The notes beneath the pieces are model-generated. The model made no database searches. It was not told the DNA's origin and saw only the letters and a list, made by a program, of their open reading frames with translations. Of a stretch of DNA of 64,000 nt, positions 21,451-34,066 are shown piece after piece; the first letter of the stretch is position 1; every line of letters starts with the position of its first letter. Where the stretch lies: assembly GCF_024679245.1 (NCBI RefSeq), contig NC_090173.1, forward strand, positions 28,236,160-28,300,159. The letters are read 5' to 3'. A program made the position numbers and the translations under genes. The DNA comes from Pseudorasbora parva. Its lineage: Eukaryota; Chordata; Actinopteri; Cypriniformes; Gobionidae.

Positions 21451-21920
21451 TTTGAGCAGTTCAAGAGGCAAGAAACCTAGGCAAAATAATGGCAGAGAAA
21501 GAGCATTCAAAATTCACAGTGCAGGGTTTTACAGTCAGTGAAGGCAAACAATGCAAAAAAAGGAAGACAGTACGAGAAAAGGCAATGTACAGGAAGTATT
21601 TGAATAAACAAAGAAATCAAACTCGAGTACGATTCAATGATGGTGAGAACTGAGGGACCTGAAAAACGACTCATTGGCTGTATTTCTGCTGGACAGGTAA
21701 TCTTTCATTTTGATTATACATTTTTTTGGTTTATGTTTTCATGAAGCATGTATCAAGAGCACATGAAGCTGCCTAATATAGACATAACATTACTTAGCAT
21801 AAAGTTACAATGTTATACACTTAGCCATTACTAGAGATAAATACTCAATATGCTTAGCTCAAGTTGATCGCTGTTGTGTTGAATTTTGCCAAATTCAACT
21901 TTAGATAACAAAATGCATGT

Positions 21921-22657
21921 TAGGGCTGTCACTTTTTATTCGATGTTCGAAATATCCGTAATCGAACTATAAATAAACTATCCAGTTTTCAAAGTGCTAT
22001 GTAGCGCAATTTTTTTTACTGTCGTGCGTTTACATGGAGCACTGTAATCGGTTTAAAAGTCCAATCTGAAGAAAAATGCTCCATAAACACCTCAATCATA
22101 ATAAAAATGCCCAAACCGAATGAAATTGTAATCGTTTTGAGATGGGTGGATAAACCTTTTCATGAATCGTTCAAACAAAACATTTCACCATGTATACGAC
22201 CTGACCGGATTACTTTTGAGTGTGCGTCCTTATGTGATGTACACAGCACGCGCCTTCACCACTGAAGAGCACACGTCGCGCTCATGCACCAAGCATGTTG
22301 ACAAGAGAGGAAAATACATTTTTCTGAGGGATTAACTTTTTATTTCATAAAAAGTTATGAAGATAATGTTGGCATAATGACACTGTCCCTAAACCTATGT
22401 AAGCAAACAATCAACTACTTCAACTGCGCCTGACATTAGAATTTATTTTTCGGAGATGATTATTACACTTTACAACAAATAAATAGCTTTTATAAAACCG
22501 TATAAGTCCTGGTGGCCGTTGAGAGTTGCTATGGCATCCGTAAACACATTCCAGCTGCTGGAGAGGACGGCGTCGTAGATATTCCAATATATTTTAATGC
22601 ATTGCTTGATATTTGATATCCATTCGAATTAGATTTTTTTTTAAAATGACAGCCCTA
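21921..22657. mobile_element. hAT-type MITE with perfect 8-bp duplication
   Basis: The ends are TAGGGCTGTCA and TGACAGCCCTA, an exact 11-bp inverted repeat. ATGCATGT occurs directly before (21913-21920) and after (22658-22665), an 8-bp target duplication as expected for hAT transposition. The 737-bp interior has no transposase. It is nested in the Kolobok-like element at 20.9-23.3 kb. Confidence 0.85.
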
Positions 22658-23300
22658 ATGCATGTGTAAAAGCTAGTACACTGCATCCAGGAACTTTTTT
22701 TTTTTAGAACTAAGTTAGCTAGCTACTACTAATCAACAATGCTTTCATCATGGAAACTCTTACATGCAAAACACAGTATATGTTATGAATCTTACACGAA
22801 ATTCATCTTCATTACAATATAAATGATGTTATTGAAAAAACATGATGCTACCCGTTTTCTTTGCCTTGTAAATATAACTAGCTCGTTACCAAATCAAACT
22901 AAAATATATTTTAAACTTTCTAGCTTGATAGTGAGTACTAAAAGACATATTTGTTTATATTCAAACTGATAAAGTTAGATGTTTTATTACATGTAATTCT
23001 GACTTGATAAGCACACTGCTCCTCTCAGGTAAATAATGCGTCTTCCAGCTGAGCGGCCGGTGTAGCGCGTTCATGTATTTTGGGGGTGTGGCTTTGGAAA
23101 GAGCCCAGAAGGGAGAAGGTGGAGTGAATGAAAATAATGAGCTGTCTTTAAAACAGTCATGAGAGGTCTACAGACACTCACTTTTTATACTTTCTTTTTC
23201 GGAGTACTTACATTTTAATTATGTATTGATATATAAAGAAAGTTTAATCAAGTTTGGAAAAAAACGTTTTTTAACCAATTTCTACCTATCCTACCTTTAA

Positions 23301-23440
23301 TTCAAGTCAACTTTATTTATATACCTACCGCATTTTACAATGCAGATTGTTTCAAAGCAGCTTCACAATGTTACACAGGAAAATAATGCAACAGATTTTG
23401 ATTCGGCTGTACAGCCGCTCTGAAGTAAACATGATGTCAT
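23301..23440 (-). repeat. LINE-tail-like interspersed repeat, diverged
   Basis: TCAACTTTATTTATATA followed by TTTCAAAGCAGCTTCACAA matches, with changes, the family seen at 34.6, 55.0 and 60.1 kb. The tail-like end faces left, so the unit is on the minus strand. Confidence 0.55.
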
Positions 23441-23699
23441 CTAGCTCATTTCAATTATCATATACTGACAATGTGGGCAGAACAGTAATTTACTTTCTGG
23501 ATGCATTGTAAGTTCCAAAAATAACAAATATACTGGTTCTTTTCAGTTCAACTCACTCAATGATCTTCAACTGACTTAATGATTTGGTAAACACTTAAAT
23601 GCATACCAACATTTTCCACTCCTGATGTAATTTCTAGCAAGAAATTGCTAATATAGTAATTAAATATTTGCTAATAAAAAGCTCTCTTTGTTTTGCTGG

Positions 23700-24175
23700 C
23701 TGTGATTTGTGCTCGAGACTCTGACTCGGACCATATTTTAATAAATGAATAAATTAATGAATGAGGCATTTATATAGCGCTTTCATATGTACTACTGTAA
23801 ACCCAAAGCACTTTACACTCATGTCAGGGGTCTCTCCTAAAACCTCCACCACAGGCTTGTGCAAAATTCAGAATTTCAGAATTGGCCTCCATTCAATTCA
23901 TGAATTGAAATTGGAATTTAATTGACTCCGCCCCTTGGGAAGTTGAATTTGAATTGAAATGAGAGGAAGCAGAATTAAACTCATGACAATTCAAAGAATT
24001 TGTCTCGGAGTCGACCCTTTTTGAATTTGGTCTCTACTTGGACTCGACCCTTTATGAACTCGGTCTTGACTCGGACTCGACCCTTTATGAACTCGGTCTC
24101 AACTTGGACTCAAACCTCTCTGAACTCCGTGTTGACTCGGACTCGAATGAGCTGGTCTCGACTACAACACTTTTT
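23700..24175. mobile_element. hAT-like fragment with CTCGGACTCGA tandem repeats
   Basis: Between about 23997 and 24160 a roughly 35-bp unit containing GACTCGGACTCGACCC and TTATGAACTCGGTCT is repeated about four to five times with changes. The block ends GGTCTCGACTACAACACT, like a terminal inverted repeat of a known fish hAT-like class. A related CTCGAGACTCTGACTCGGAC lies at 23711, separated by an unrelated insertion (about 23740-23990) that includes GCATTTATATAGCGCTTTC. Boundaries are approximate. Confidence 0.5.
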
Positions 24176-24180
24176 GCTGT

Positions 24181-25645
24181 AGATCATTAAACTACACAGC
24201 CTTAGAAGTCTGTCTGAAATTAGTGAGATGCCTTCATGCACAAAACGCTGCCTTACAAGCCATTGTCTGATAAGGCAGCGAGGCAACAAGTCAGCTCCCT
24301 AGGTTTTTGGACGCAGCCACAGTTACGTCCACTAGCTTATAGCTATGGGTGTTGTGTTATTTAAAAAATGGCTAAACTGCCATTTATGACATTTAAGAAA
24401 GAAACACGTCTTGACAAAGATGACAGGATGCCAGAACACTTTTGTCGTTTAAAAGTGAACCAAGTTAACAGAATATGATGCTATTATCAACAGCCAACTC
24501 CGATTTGTTTAGAACAGACATCAGCTGTACAAGGTAAGCTATGGGAGGTTTTTAGTCTGGCCCACCGTGGCATAGCATTTACATGTAATATTTGTAAGCA
24601 AGCGGTTTTATTAAATGTACACAAGCCAAATGTACTGTAATAACAATGTTTGTTGAGACAGGACTCAGACATTGTGACACTGGTCACACTTGATTGAATG
24701 GAGCTTACTGCTTACAGTATTTCGCTTCTGCAACAATAGTAGCACCTAGCGGCACCTAACGGTCCTTCCATGCACCGTGCTGACGTCAAACGTCACAAAC
24801 ACAGCTAGTATGGGGGCGTGAGAAGGCATCAAGATGTAGAAGACTATATTATTATAATTACTGTATGTATTTCATGAATAAAAAAATAAAAATAAAAAAT
24901 AGAAATAGACCATATTAAAAGACAATAGACAATACAGGGTCCAACAAATGAGGAATATCCTGCGTTTAGCTATGTTGCTAACTTTAAATAGTTTTTTTTT
25001 TTCCTTTTTCTTTTTCAAATTAAGGGGTAATGTGTATTATTCTGGCGTCCCACCCACACTATTAGAGGCCCATCCATCGTCCATTTTCTGTCTATGCCAG
25101 ACAGAAATCATGAATAATCTGCAAAACTTTAAATGGCTCAGCAAATTACTGCAGAGCAATTACTGAATACAATCAAATATTAGTGTCACTGTCACTTGAT
25201 GATGGACCTGGTGAAGAAGCTATATTGATATATTGAAATATTGATTTTGAAGACGTTGAAAATTAGTTTTGAGAATATGTTTTAGACTGCAAATATGAGC
25301 CAGATGCTGAATATACTTGGAAATTATACCTCTGACAAGGACAGTGATGATGGTATAAAACATCTGCTCAAACTGAACCCCTTTCAAGCTCCAAAAGGTA
25401 ACAAAATATGCTTTATTTTATCCTTCTGTAATTCTTATTATCAGGAGAGTTTTATATTATCGCGACAGACAGAGTTCCATATGTGTTATATATAGGCTAG
25501 ATCTGAGAATAAATGTCCCCTTGAAATCCCTCATATTTGAGTCTTTGTAGGCAATGAAAGGAATTTACAACTCTCTAAAACACTGGTAGAAAATCAAACC
25601 TTGACTTGTTAGGATTCCTGTGAGCAGATACTTGAGCATAGGTGA
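24181..25645. other. no gene recognised
   Basis: Contains TTTTGGACGCAGCCAC-type and other scraps that may be old repeats, and AT-rich runs at 24870-25020. A 72-codon open frame at 24948-25166 and a 66-codon one at 25295-25495 lack domains. Confidence 0.4.
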
Positions 25646-25682
25646 AGAGGAGGGAGAGGGAGAGGGAGAGGGAGAGGGAGAG

Positions 25683-25749
<67 letters not shown>
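25646..25749. repeat. (GGGAGA)n / (GA)n microsatellite
   Basis: About five GGGAGA-type units (25650-25680) followed by about 34 GA dinucleotides. The long SLSL and RERE open frames across it are artefacts of the repeat. Confidence 0.95.
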
Positions 25750-25751
<2 letters not shown>

Positions 25752-26646
25752 AAAAGCAAAACGAGACAGAGAGACATTCATGTTGATGTATGACAGTCCC
25801 AGAGAGCCAATTCGACACCTTAGAGGCACTGAGAGATGTCCAGGTCAAACAGCGTCCAAGGAATTCTGGGATTCAAGAAGGATGGATTTTACAGTGGAGA
25901 AAAAAATGGCTTTGAAACATTTTTCACTCAGAAATTAGTAAATAAATATCACAAATAATTATGAAGTAATACAATTAATATAATAATTTTTTTGTACATG
26001 AAACACAATCAAAAAATGGTAATAATATTGGCCGGTGACAGCCTGCAACCAGGAAGTATATAAGGGGCACCTAGAAAACATCATCCTCATTTTTGACACC
26101 AGATGACACACTCAACTTTTTTGTTTATTCTTTGGGTGAAGAGCATGCATGGGCAGTTCTTGAGGGGGCAGTTATTTTGCTAACTGTGAGCTTTTTCCAA
26201 TGAGGAAGCTCTGCTCTCATTTAGCCCTCATTTCGAGGGAAAAAGGACAGGCATCAGGGCCCAGTTGTTTCGGGTCCCACTCAAGCTGAGGCAGAGCGAA
26301 TCATGGGGTTCCCGGATGGAGCTCACCGCAGAGTCTGAGAGGGATGAGTCCTGCGGTGGCTTCCAGCAGCTCACGAGAGTGAGCTGCTGGAAGAGGATGT
26401 GTTGTTATTTACATCCTCTGATCCAGCAGTGAGTGCTCTACTGGCTGCTAGTACAGGAGAGCAGGAGATGACTGGTAAGGAAGAAGCTCTGCAGAGTTGT
26501 TAGAGGTAATGGAATGTGCTTATAGCAGGATTCAGCTGCCTTGGAAGCATGTTTCACGAGTTCACCTTCCCCCCATGTGATATAAATACTCTAGAACTAG
26601 ATTGTAATGTATTATGGATTGTGTTGACATCTGATTAGAGTTTATA

Positions 26647-27111
26647 TTAAAGAGTTACTTCAGCGATTAGCATATGGCATTGTATCAGTTGGCTCGGGCA
26701 ACTGCAGGCATTCATGTAAAAAGAGCTATGCTGAGCAATGCAAGTGTTTTAACTTTCTATGAAAGTTAAGCTTCCAAAGGCATGAACTGAAAACGCGCCA
26801 GACAGAACACGTGCTGTGAATGTATACCGCAAGCGTGGTCACGTTTACCTCAGCTCTCATCATGAGCTCATTCAGCTCATTCATGACGGTAAATGTAATC
26901 TGACTCCTGCAGTGTTTGTGCTGTGACACTCGCTCAGCGACTCACTAATTATATTGAACAGACATGTTCAGTATTTAATTGTAGTGTTTGTTCTCCAACT
27001 CAGTCACAGTAATCCAGCAGCGGTGGCTTGGGAGTGGCCTCACAGGACAGGGTCATTAATGACCCAGTTTAAATATAGATTCATCTTCCCAGCACTAAAG
27101 TACCCCTTTAA
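26647..27111. mobile_element. Kolobok-like MITE copy B, internally deleted
   Basis: TTAA at 26647-26650 and 27108-27111. The 457-bp insert starts AGAGTTACTTCAGCGATTAG and ends AGCACTAAAGTACCCCT, the same family as copies A and C but lacking about 320 bp just inside the left end. It is inserted in the DIRS gag remnant. Confidence 0.85.
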
Positions 27112-27199
27112 ATTAAAGTGAGGAGATGGGGTGGTGGAAGAATGCTAAAATAAAAATGGTTAACAAAACACGGTAAATGTGTTGTATATGTACACTTCT

Positions 27200-27388
27200 T
27201 ATCGTTGATTAGATTGATTAGCTTAAATGTGCTCCACTCATGTTTAATTAGGTTTAATTATCTGAATGTGCTCCACTTGTTTAAATAGGTTACTTTATCT
27301 GACGTGATCCACTTGTTGATTGGGTTTGATTATCTGATGTGCTCCATTGTTTAATTAGGTTTAATTATCTGATTGTGCTTCTCCCGAA
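27200..27388. repeat. ~37-bp tandem repeat, five units
   Basis: A unit like TTTAATTAGGTTTAATTATC followed by TGAATGTGCTCCACTTG is repeated about five times with variation. The last unit runs into CTCCCGAAATTTGTTAATAA, which resembles the end of the A repeat of the Ngaro-type element (AATTATCTGAAAG... CTCCCGAATCTTTGTTAATT). It may derive from a related retroelement terminus. Confidence 0.6.
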
Positions 27389-28499
27389 ATTTGTTAATAA
27401 ACACATTAGTAAGGAATAGACCACTTGTGGCGGCTCAACATTGTGTCCTTTCAGACCATTACCCCCAGCTTTTTTGAACCTTCCATTCCTTCCAGATCTT
27501 CATATTGAGATCGAGAAGGCATGGAAGAATCCATATTCAGCTCGCATGCATCGGCGTCAGCGGGATAACTTTGGCAATGTTGTGGGAGTGGGTGAATATG
27601 GTGTCGATTCCCCCAATTGACAAGATGTTCGCAAACTATCTCGCTGCTGGGGAGGCACCGACATTGCCTTCTAAGCTCCTTAAAATTACATCTTGCTCGA
27701 ATGGGAGGGCATATACAGCAGTGGGTCAGGGTGGTGCTTCATTGCACATGATGGCTGTGTTGCAAGTATAGGATGATCTGCTGAAGGATTTGGAACAGGA
27801 TCAAAGTCTTTTTCCTGATGCAACAGAAGAGCTACGCTGCACCAAGGATCTCGTTCTCCGGACCACTAAACAAATTGCTGATCAGTAGGTCAATGGTGGT
27901 GATGGTGGCCACCGAGAGGTGTGGCTGAATCTGGCTGACATCGGAGAGAAAAATAAGAGCTTTCTCCTCTATGCCCTGGTTTTGCGCTCTGAACCTTTTG
28001 GCACCTACATCGAGGCAGTGGTTGGAAAGTTACGAGAATCAAAGGCGTGCTCTGCAGTGTTTAGGTCCTGTATACTGCTGAGGTCCAAATGCGCGGTATA
28101 ATATTTATAACAATAGGGCCATTAAGTTCTCATTTTGTGTTGGCTGGAATGGTATATAAGATGTTTGTGCTCTTTTGAGCTAGATCCCTAAGTTTAATCA
28201 ACCACCTGGCATCTGATATCCCTAGCACTGGCCTCTTCTCACTACAAGAGTCATCCGGCCAAGGCCTGCCTTTCTGAATTAGGTTGAAGAGTAGATAGCA
28301 GCTAGGGTTGCAGGTTATCAAGTAAAATGGATTGAGTGGGGTTAGGCCTCTTAAGTGAGGCCTCCATTTTCAAAGGGCTTAGCAGTAGACAGCAGTTCTG
28401 ACTTAATATTGAGAGCTACAACTGGTAGGCATCCAACCAGTAGCATGTCTCAGGGTCATGCTGACAGTACTCCCTTGAGTACTGTTAGAGTACTTTTTT

Positions 28500-28775
28500 A
28501 ATCAGTTTAACCTGCCCTGCACCATTGTGGCTCGCGTTGAATGGAAAAGTTTTTCCTCCCATTTAGGTCAGGTTTTTGAGTATGCTCCCTTAGAGCCCGA
28601 GCACTGCCATGAGATGACAGTTGTGATCTTTTGGAGTAGAAGGCCACTGGTTGGGCCTCCTCAAGGGGTCTGTGGCAGGACCATCATCATTCATGGCCTG
28701 GAGATGTTGGCTGTGATCAGGGCTTTGAGAAGCTTCCTCACAGATTGCCGAATCAGATTTTTGATATGGCAACTA
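28500..28775 (+). pseudogene. DIRS RNase H-region scrap
   Basis: In the frame of the ORF at 28527-28919, residues about 50-75 read TIIIHGLEMLAVIRALRSFL, which matches the start of the RNase H-like region of DIRS polymerases (HINxLEMxAVxxALxxFL). The bases after about 28755 do not continue the match. This is probably part of the same DIRS copy as the gag remnant just upstream. Confidence 0.55.
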
Positions 28776-29194
28776 GTAAATACACTACTTTTTGTCATGC
28801 TGGTATGCGTGGAACATTTCAAAGAATGTGTGTTACAACTAAACCTTCGTTATGCCCTGCTCACCCCTTACATGTCTGGTCTATATCTATCATCAAACTC
28901 AGTAAATTCCCTTGCGTGAGTCATTTAAATACTCTCCTCCCATAATTCTTGCACCTGAAAGGGAACCTCCTACAAATGCATATGCAATAAGGTCAGCAGC
29001 AAAAATAACTGTGTCCACATCTTCTCCGCAATACTTTTCACTGTGTGTCTTTAGAAAATCCTGACAGTAGTTTTATTAAAGCCAAACAAGGGTTTGCATT
29101 AATGAAAACTGTTGGTAAATATGTAATATTAGGCCCTAATTTGTGTGGTCTTCCTTCATTTTTAATTTGTAGCTATTGTTCAAATGGTAGCTTC
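28776..29194. other. no gene recognised
   Basis: Includes poorly defined sequence between the DIRS scrap and the TTAA element at 29.2 kb. No motif was recognised. Confidence 0.4.
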
Positions 29195-31176
29195 TTAAAG
29201 GAACACTTAAATAGGCTAATTTTCCAAGTCCCTTAGAGTTAAACAGTTGAGTTCTACAGTTTTTGAATCCATTCAGCCGATCTCTGTATCTGCCGGTAGC
29301 ACGTTTAGCATTGCTTAGCATACATCATTGAATCGTATTAGTCCATTATCATCGCTCTCAAAAATGACTGTAGTTTGGTTCTTGGGTGTAAGGAAGAAGG
29401 CGGGGTCGGCTGGACTGAGACTCTGGTTTTTATTTACTTTCTCAATAATAAACATAACAGGCGCACGTGGGCGCATCAAACACAAGCCGCTGCTCCAAAG
29501 TGTTTCTCAATCAATCTCTGCTTTCACGATTACTCGCCACAATCAGCACACCGTCTCAGTCCCAGTCCAAAACTCTCTCTCCCTCGTCTCTCTCTGTCGT
29601 GGCTTTTAAGCCGGCTCTCCACGCCAACTACTGCAATCAGAGAGAGGTGTTATTCATTTGCACTTGACCCACTTACGCCCCGCTCGGCTCCGCCTTCTCT
29701 CTCCCTCTGCCGATCCCGCAAAACCACGCCTCCCCTGCCACAATGACCAAAGACTTTATTTTTTGAAAGATAATATTTTTCCTATTTAAAACTGGAATCT
29801 TCTGTAGTTATACCGTGTATTAAGACCAATTGAAAAATAAAAGTTTAGATTTTATACCGATATAGATAGGAACTATTTTCTGATTTCTGCATAATTATGG
29901 AACTTTGCATTGTACCATGGGTTCAGCGGCGCAATGATATTACACGGTGCCTGAAAGTAGTCCTCAGATAAGTAACTTCCAATGTGACCGATTCAAACAA
30001 GAAACTGTATATATATATTTGTTAGCTTATAGGATCAGATTGAAAAGCACTGCTGCGTGGGAGTTTGTGTGGCCATTTACTTTATACAGTATATAACGTT
30101 AGTAGTTTTGTTTTAGTTCTGGTGACGTAGTGTATAGTTTGATTAAAATAGAATGTGGATTTGCCGGTATTGTTTATCTACACAGTTTCTATGGTACAAA
30201 ATACTATGTTAGTGATGTTACGTTCTGTGCAGAGGCTTCGGAGCATGTCTCCTGTATAGAAATTTATTTGGTGGCCGCCAAAAAAATGTTTCTCCCATCA
30301 AAGCCTTATTTGATCAGTTATTGTGATTTATGAGTGATGTAGATGACAGGACACATGTTAACTGAGTGACAGAGAGAAAGCGCAAGCACTTTCCCTGTCT
30401 TAATAATAAGCAGCACCGTCTTATACCGTATATTACGTTAGTCAAAATGAAAAGGTTGGAAGACCGAATCCATCCAGTCGTACCATTTTCCTTTGAATTT
30501 TGACTCTTCTCTGACTCATTAGTTTGAATCTGCTCTCTTTGTCCATTCTGCCCCAGTCTGTTCAGTCAGCCACACTTTCTCTTTTTACATTTCAAAAGCT
30601 CATCTTCAGTGTAACTGTTATCCTGGTAATAATAGATAAGGTTCGGGATCTGCACCAAAGTAAATATCTTCTGAATTGTCTCTCACCATAGACTGAAAAA
30701 ATAGTCTCTCACAAATGTCTCCATGGTTACAAATCATGCTCTCTGTGTAAGCAGATTGTCGCTGGTTATGTTGACAGAAGTTTGCCTATTTTCAAGCGCT
30801 GGGTAATATCATTGCGCCGCTGCACCCATGACGGACACAAAGTTCCTACGCAGGAATGAGAAAATAGTTCCTAGCTATAACAAATAGTCTAAAAAATAGT
30901 AACTTTGCTTTTTCATTGGTCTTAGTACACAATGTAACTGTAGAAAAGTCAAGTTTTAAATAGGAAAAATATTGAAAGTCTTTGGTCATTTTTTTGAGCA
31001 CTGATGCTGATGGTCTAATATGATTCAATGATGCATGCCAAGCTATGCTAAATGTGCTACCACCAGATACAGAGATCTACAGAATGGATTAAAAAATGGT
31101 AAAACTCAAATGTATAACTCTAAAGGACTTGGGAAATGAGCCTGATTTTTTTTTTTTAAGTGGAGTGTTCCTTTAA
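29195..31176. mobile_element. Kolobok-like element with ~400-bp TIRs, interrupted by a solo LTR
   Basis: TTAA at 29195-29198 and 31173-31176. The element starts AGGAACACTTAAATAGGCTA and ends GTGGAGTGTTCCT; inverted similarity runs inward for several hundred bases (for example CCCTTAGAGTTAAAC and ATCCATTCAGCCGATCTCTG on the left against complements at 31080-31130, and TTTTTCCTATTTAAAACT at 29780 against 30950-30970). The left arm is split by the LTR at 29369-29742. No transposase was recognised in the centre (about 29960-30780), so it looks non-autonomous. Confidence 0.75.
29369..29742 (-). mobile_element. solo LTR with 5-bp target duplication
   Basis: ATGAC occurs at 29364-29368 and again at 29743-29747. 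The 374 bp between start TGTAGTTTGG and end CTGCCACA, giving LTR-type TG...CA ends in either direction. Minus orientation fits best: the complement has GGCTTAAAAGCC as a TATA-like box and an AATAAA signal (GTAAATAAAAACC) about 60 bp before the end. A 5-bp duplication suits Ty3/gypsy-type LTR elements. No internal region is present, so it arose by LTR-LTR recombination. Confidence 0.75.
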
Positions 31177-33632
31177 ATTTGTTGGCAATCAAATATGCAA
31201 TATATGTACTCTCCATCAAGGTAATTGGCACTTTATCAGCAAGTAGCAGTTCAAACTAAAATCACATAATACATACATTTCATCTCTGTGATGACTGGTT
31301 GATATACCAAGGGAGGCTAGCCTCTGCAATTGACAATGTTCTGGATATTGACCAGTTTTTTTAGTTTTCTTTTTCTTTTTTTTCTTTTTTACCAAAAGTC
31401 TCCGGCTATGAATTTGGCCTCCCCTGGCCTTCTCTATCCCCTCAGTCACACCTTAGCACAGTTTGCTGTACAGCTGTAATTACATCGGCCGATTCGGCAC
31501 GGTCAGAGAAACGACAGTGGTGGTTCCGACTTCAGTAATATTTTATGGTGTTACAGTAGTGAAATTGCAAGCAAGAAACACACATCCTGAGACATGAAAT
31601 TAATAAGTCGGAATTTCATTAACAATAAACTGCCTCTTCCATTTTCAACAATTTTTGTTTTGAACTAATGAACTCGACCTTTAATGAATTGAACCTTATT
31701 GTAAAATGATGCCAAACTATGCCTGACCTATCAACTTTTCTAAACTACCAAACTTTTTTATAATAGTAAGCCAAAGCAAATATTCAAAGCATTTTTTGGA
31801 TTGGCAGTCAGTGGCTTGCCATCAGACATGTGCTAACACAGAAAACAGTACAAAAACATATTTTCCCACATTCACATTGAAATCCTCTAATTAATTCTCT
31901 TAATTCATTGAAGAGGAAGAAAAATACCATCTGCAGCAGTCCCGGAGGCAAATGACAATTCAGGGATAAAAAGGAAGAAAGAAAAAAAAATCTGAAATAA
32001 GAAAAAAATAAATAAATATTGTCGTAAAGGCTGCTTCTACCACATCACCACACAGCTCTAAAGTTTTATTTTAAGACTTCTCTTCAGTTAGGGAGCATTT
32101 GGGGTACACTTTCTCCCAGGGCATTAAAAAACAATTTCTTCTATCTGGAAAAGAATAGAGGTTAAAAAAAGAAAAGTAAAGCATCCACTTTTTGGCTGTT
32201 TTGTTTCCTTGATTCTTATTAATGTTACTGTCCTTATGATGCACAAGGAAAAAAGGCTCCATATCGGCATTGAAAGGGCCTTTTCTTTGTGTTTTGTAGA
32301 GGTGCATCCCTCAGGCAGCTCATTATTTTTACGAATTGTAAATCAAGATTTTCTTCTGCTTCATTTGAAGTAATGCCTTTTCTTTTCTTTTCTTCTCTCT
32401 TTTTTTTTTTTTTACAACAGAGAACAACATGGTTGAATCTGGCATGTTTGCTGGGTATTTATGGTATCAATTAAAATGCAGGAATGTAAATGTCAGAAAT
32501 GCTGCATGTCCGAGCAGCTGTGCGATAATATCTTTATTTACTCTTGTGCAAGGCTAGAGCTGATTCAAAGTAGAATCAGGGTCAAAACTTGAAACTAAGC
32601 TTTGTAGTCGAGACTATTATTAGACTAGATGGTGCATATCATGAATATTGCATCATCAAGACTCCCTTCTACTGAAACACATCAAGTCATCAACGGTAAA
32701 ATGCATACTCTCAGACACTTCACGTGCTTTATGTTCTTTATATTTCACCACACTGCAGTGCAAAACCTGCACACCAGACTGCAGCAAAAATTATCTGACA
32801 AACAAAACACTAGAGCATGTTCTTTAGTATTTCTCTCGGTCAGTCCCATCAGTCTATGTTCGCATCAAGTCTACACATGGTCTTAGCTGGGAGGTCAGCA
32901 GGCAAGCTTTTCCAAAAAGGAGTTGGCAGTGGAAGAGCTGTGTGCGGATTTTGTGAGGATTTTTTCCGCCGCTGCCCCTCGCCGAGCATTCTCCCAAGCT
33001 CCATGTGTTGATTCCGAGAGACAAGTTCACTCTGGATCCACCACAACATGTGACCCTCGCTCTCCTGGGAGGTAAATAGCACAGACCTTTTATCTTCGAG
33101 GAGGAAAAGAGCGAGACGTACCATAAAGGCTGAATCTGATCAACACCTCAAAGGTCTCACCCTCTCAGCTATACCAGAATTGAGAGATACACAGGAATTT
33201 ATAAGACGCAACAGTATGTCTCTCAGACTTTATACCTCTGATTTTAACAGCTCCAAAAACAGACCAGCCTTCCTACGCCAAAACTGTCTGGTGCATTTGT
33301 TCAATTTCAAGGAAGCAATAGAATACTTGACAACTGCTTGTGCTTAGTGTCAGCCTGCAATGTTTGTCTCCCCAAAATGAACTAAAGTACAGTCATTACT
33401 TACTCATGTCGATACAAACCTTTGCTCTGCAGAACAAAAAACATTTTTAAAGACTCTTATCCATGCTATGACCGACAGCTGTAGCATATAAGATAAAATA
33501 GCTGAAAGTGCTTTGCTCAAGGTTGTGAATCTTATTCAGAGTTGTGAGAACTGAGCAACCAACATTCTGGTACAAAGTCATGAGCAATATCTAATATAAA
33601 AGCAATGTCCATAATATACAATCTCTGTGGGT
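31177..33632. other. no gene recognised
   Basis: About 2.4 kb without a recognised repeat or exon. Homopolymer-rich runs occur at 31360-31390, 31985-32000 and 32380-32412. Short open frames at 32629-33124 (both strands) have no domains. The less AT-rich part at about 32880-33130 could be conserved non-coding DNA, but this needs a comparison. Confidence 0.4.
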
Positions 33633-34066
33633 TAAAAATACATTAAAAACTGTTAATTATTATTACAGTTTTAAACAACTGTTTTCTATTTGAATACATT
33701 TAAAAAATTGATTTATTCGTGTGATGTCAAAGCTGATTTTTCAGCATTATTACGCCAGTCTTGCAGTGTCACATGATCCTTTAAAAAATATGACAATTAG
33801 CTGCTCAAAAAAAAAATTTGTCTTATTATTATCAGTGTTGAAAACAGTTGTGCTGATTAATATTTTTGTGGAAACAGTGCAATTTTTTTTTAGGATACTT
33901 TAATGAATAGAAAGTATTAATAAAAAATGTTTTGAAACAGAAATCTTTTGTAAAAATGTTAAATGCCTTTTGGATCCATTTAATACATATTTTCTGTATT
34001 TAAAAAAAAAAAAAAAAAAAACTTTTAATGTATTTTCTTACTTGCCCCAAACTTTTGAGTGTATAA
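33633..34066 (-). repeat. interspersed fish repeat (CAAAAGTTTGGGG family)
   Basis: The complement starts ACTCAAAAGTTTGGGGCAAG and continues with long A-rich linkers, TTTCCACAAAAATATTAATC and AAAGGATCATGTGACACTGC, a familiar teleost MITE-like family. A fragment of the same family in the other orientation is at 15520-15641. Confidence 0.6.

Larger units (their letters stand above)
20942..23300. mobile_element. Kolobok-like element with long imperfect TIRs and two nested insertions
   Basis: TTAA is at 20942-20945 and 23297-23300. The ends, starting AGGTAGGGTAGG on the left and ending CCTATCCTACCT on the right, are inverted repeats extending inwards for roughly 130 bp (for example TATGTCAATACATAATTAAA on the left against its complement near 23220-23240). 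Inside are an L2 tail (21218-21450) and a hAT MITE (21921-22657). No transposase frame was recognised in the remainder. It sits against a truncated Tc1-like element on the left and a LINE-tail-like repeat on the right. Confidence 0.75.
26030..28100 (+). pseudogene. DIRS retroelement remnant 2: gag-like ORF, broken
   Basis: GTATATAAGGGGCACCTAGA at about 26056 looks like a DIRS leader. From about 26140 the three forward frames together give a DIRS gag-like protein: LRSHLALISREKGQAS, then ESELLEEDVL, SSDPAVSALLAAS and ELLEVMECA. The MITE at 26651-27107 and a tandem repeat at 27200-27388 interrupt it. It resumes with HIEIEKAWKNPYSAR (about 27497), ASLHMMAVLQV, and at 27919-28101 WLNLADIGEKNKSFLLYALV and GTYIEAVVGKLRESKA. 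Numerous stops and shifts mean nothing can be made. The gag-like protein of DIRS elements is thought to form the RNA-protein particle used for reverse transcription. Pol is missing here except for the scrap at 28.5 kb. Confidence 0.75.

Noticed and set aside
25565..25938. Ser/Leu- and Arg/Glu-rich open frames
   Set aside because: Artefacts of the (GA)n microsatellite. The same applies to 44286-44786, 46912-47235 and 43510-43802.
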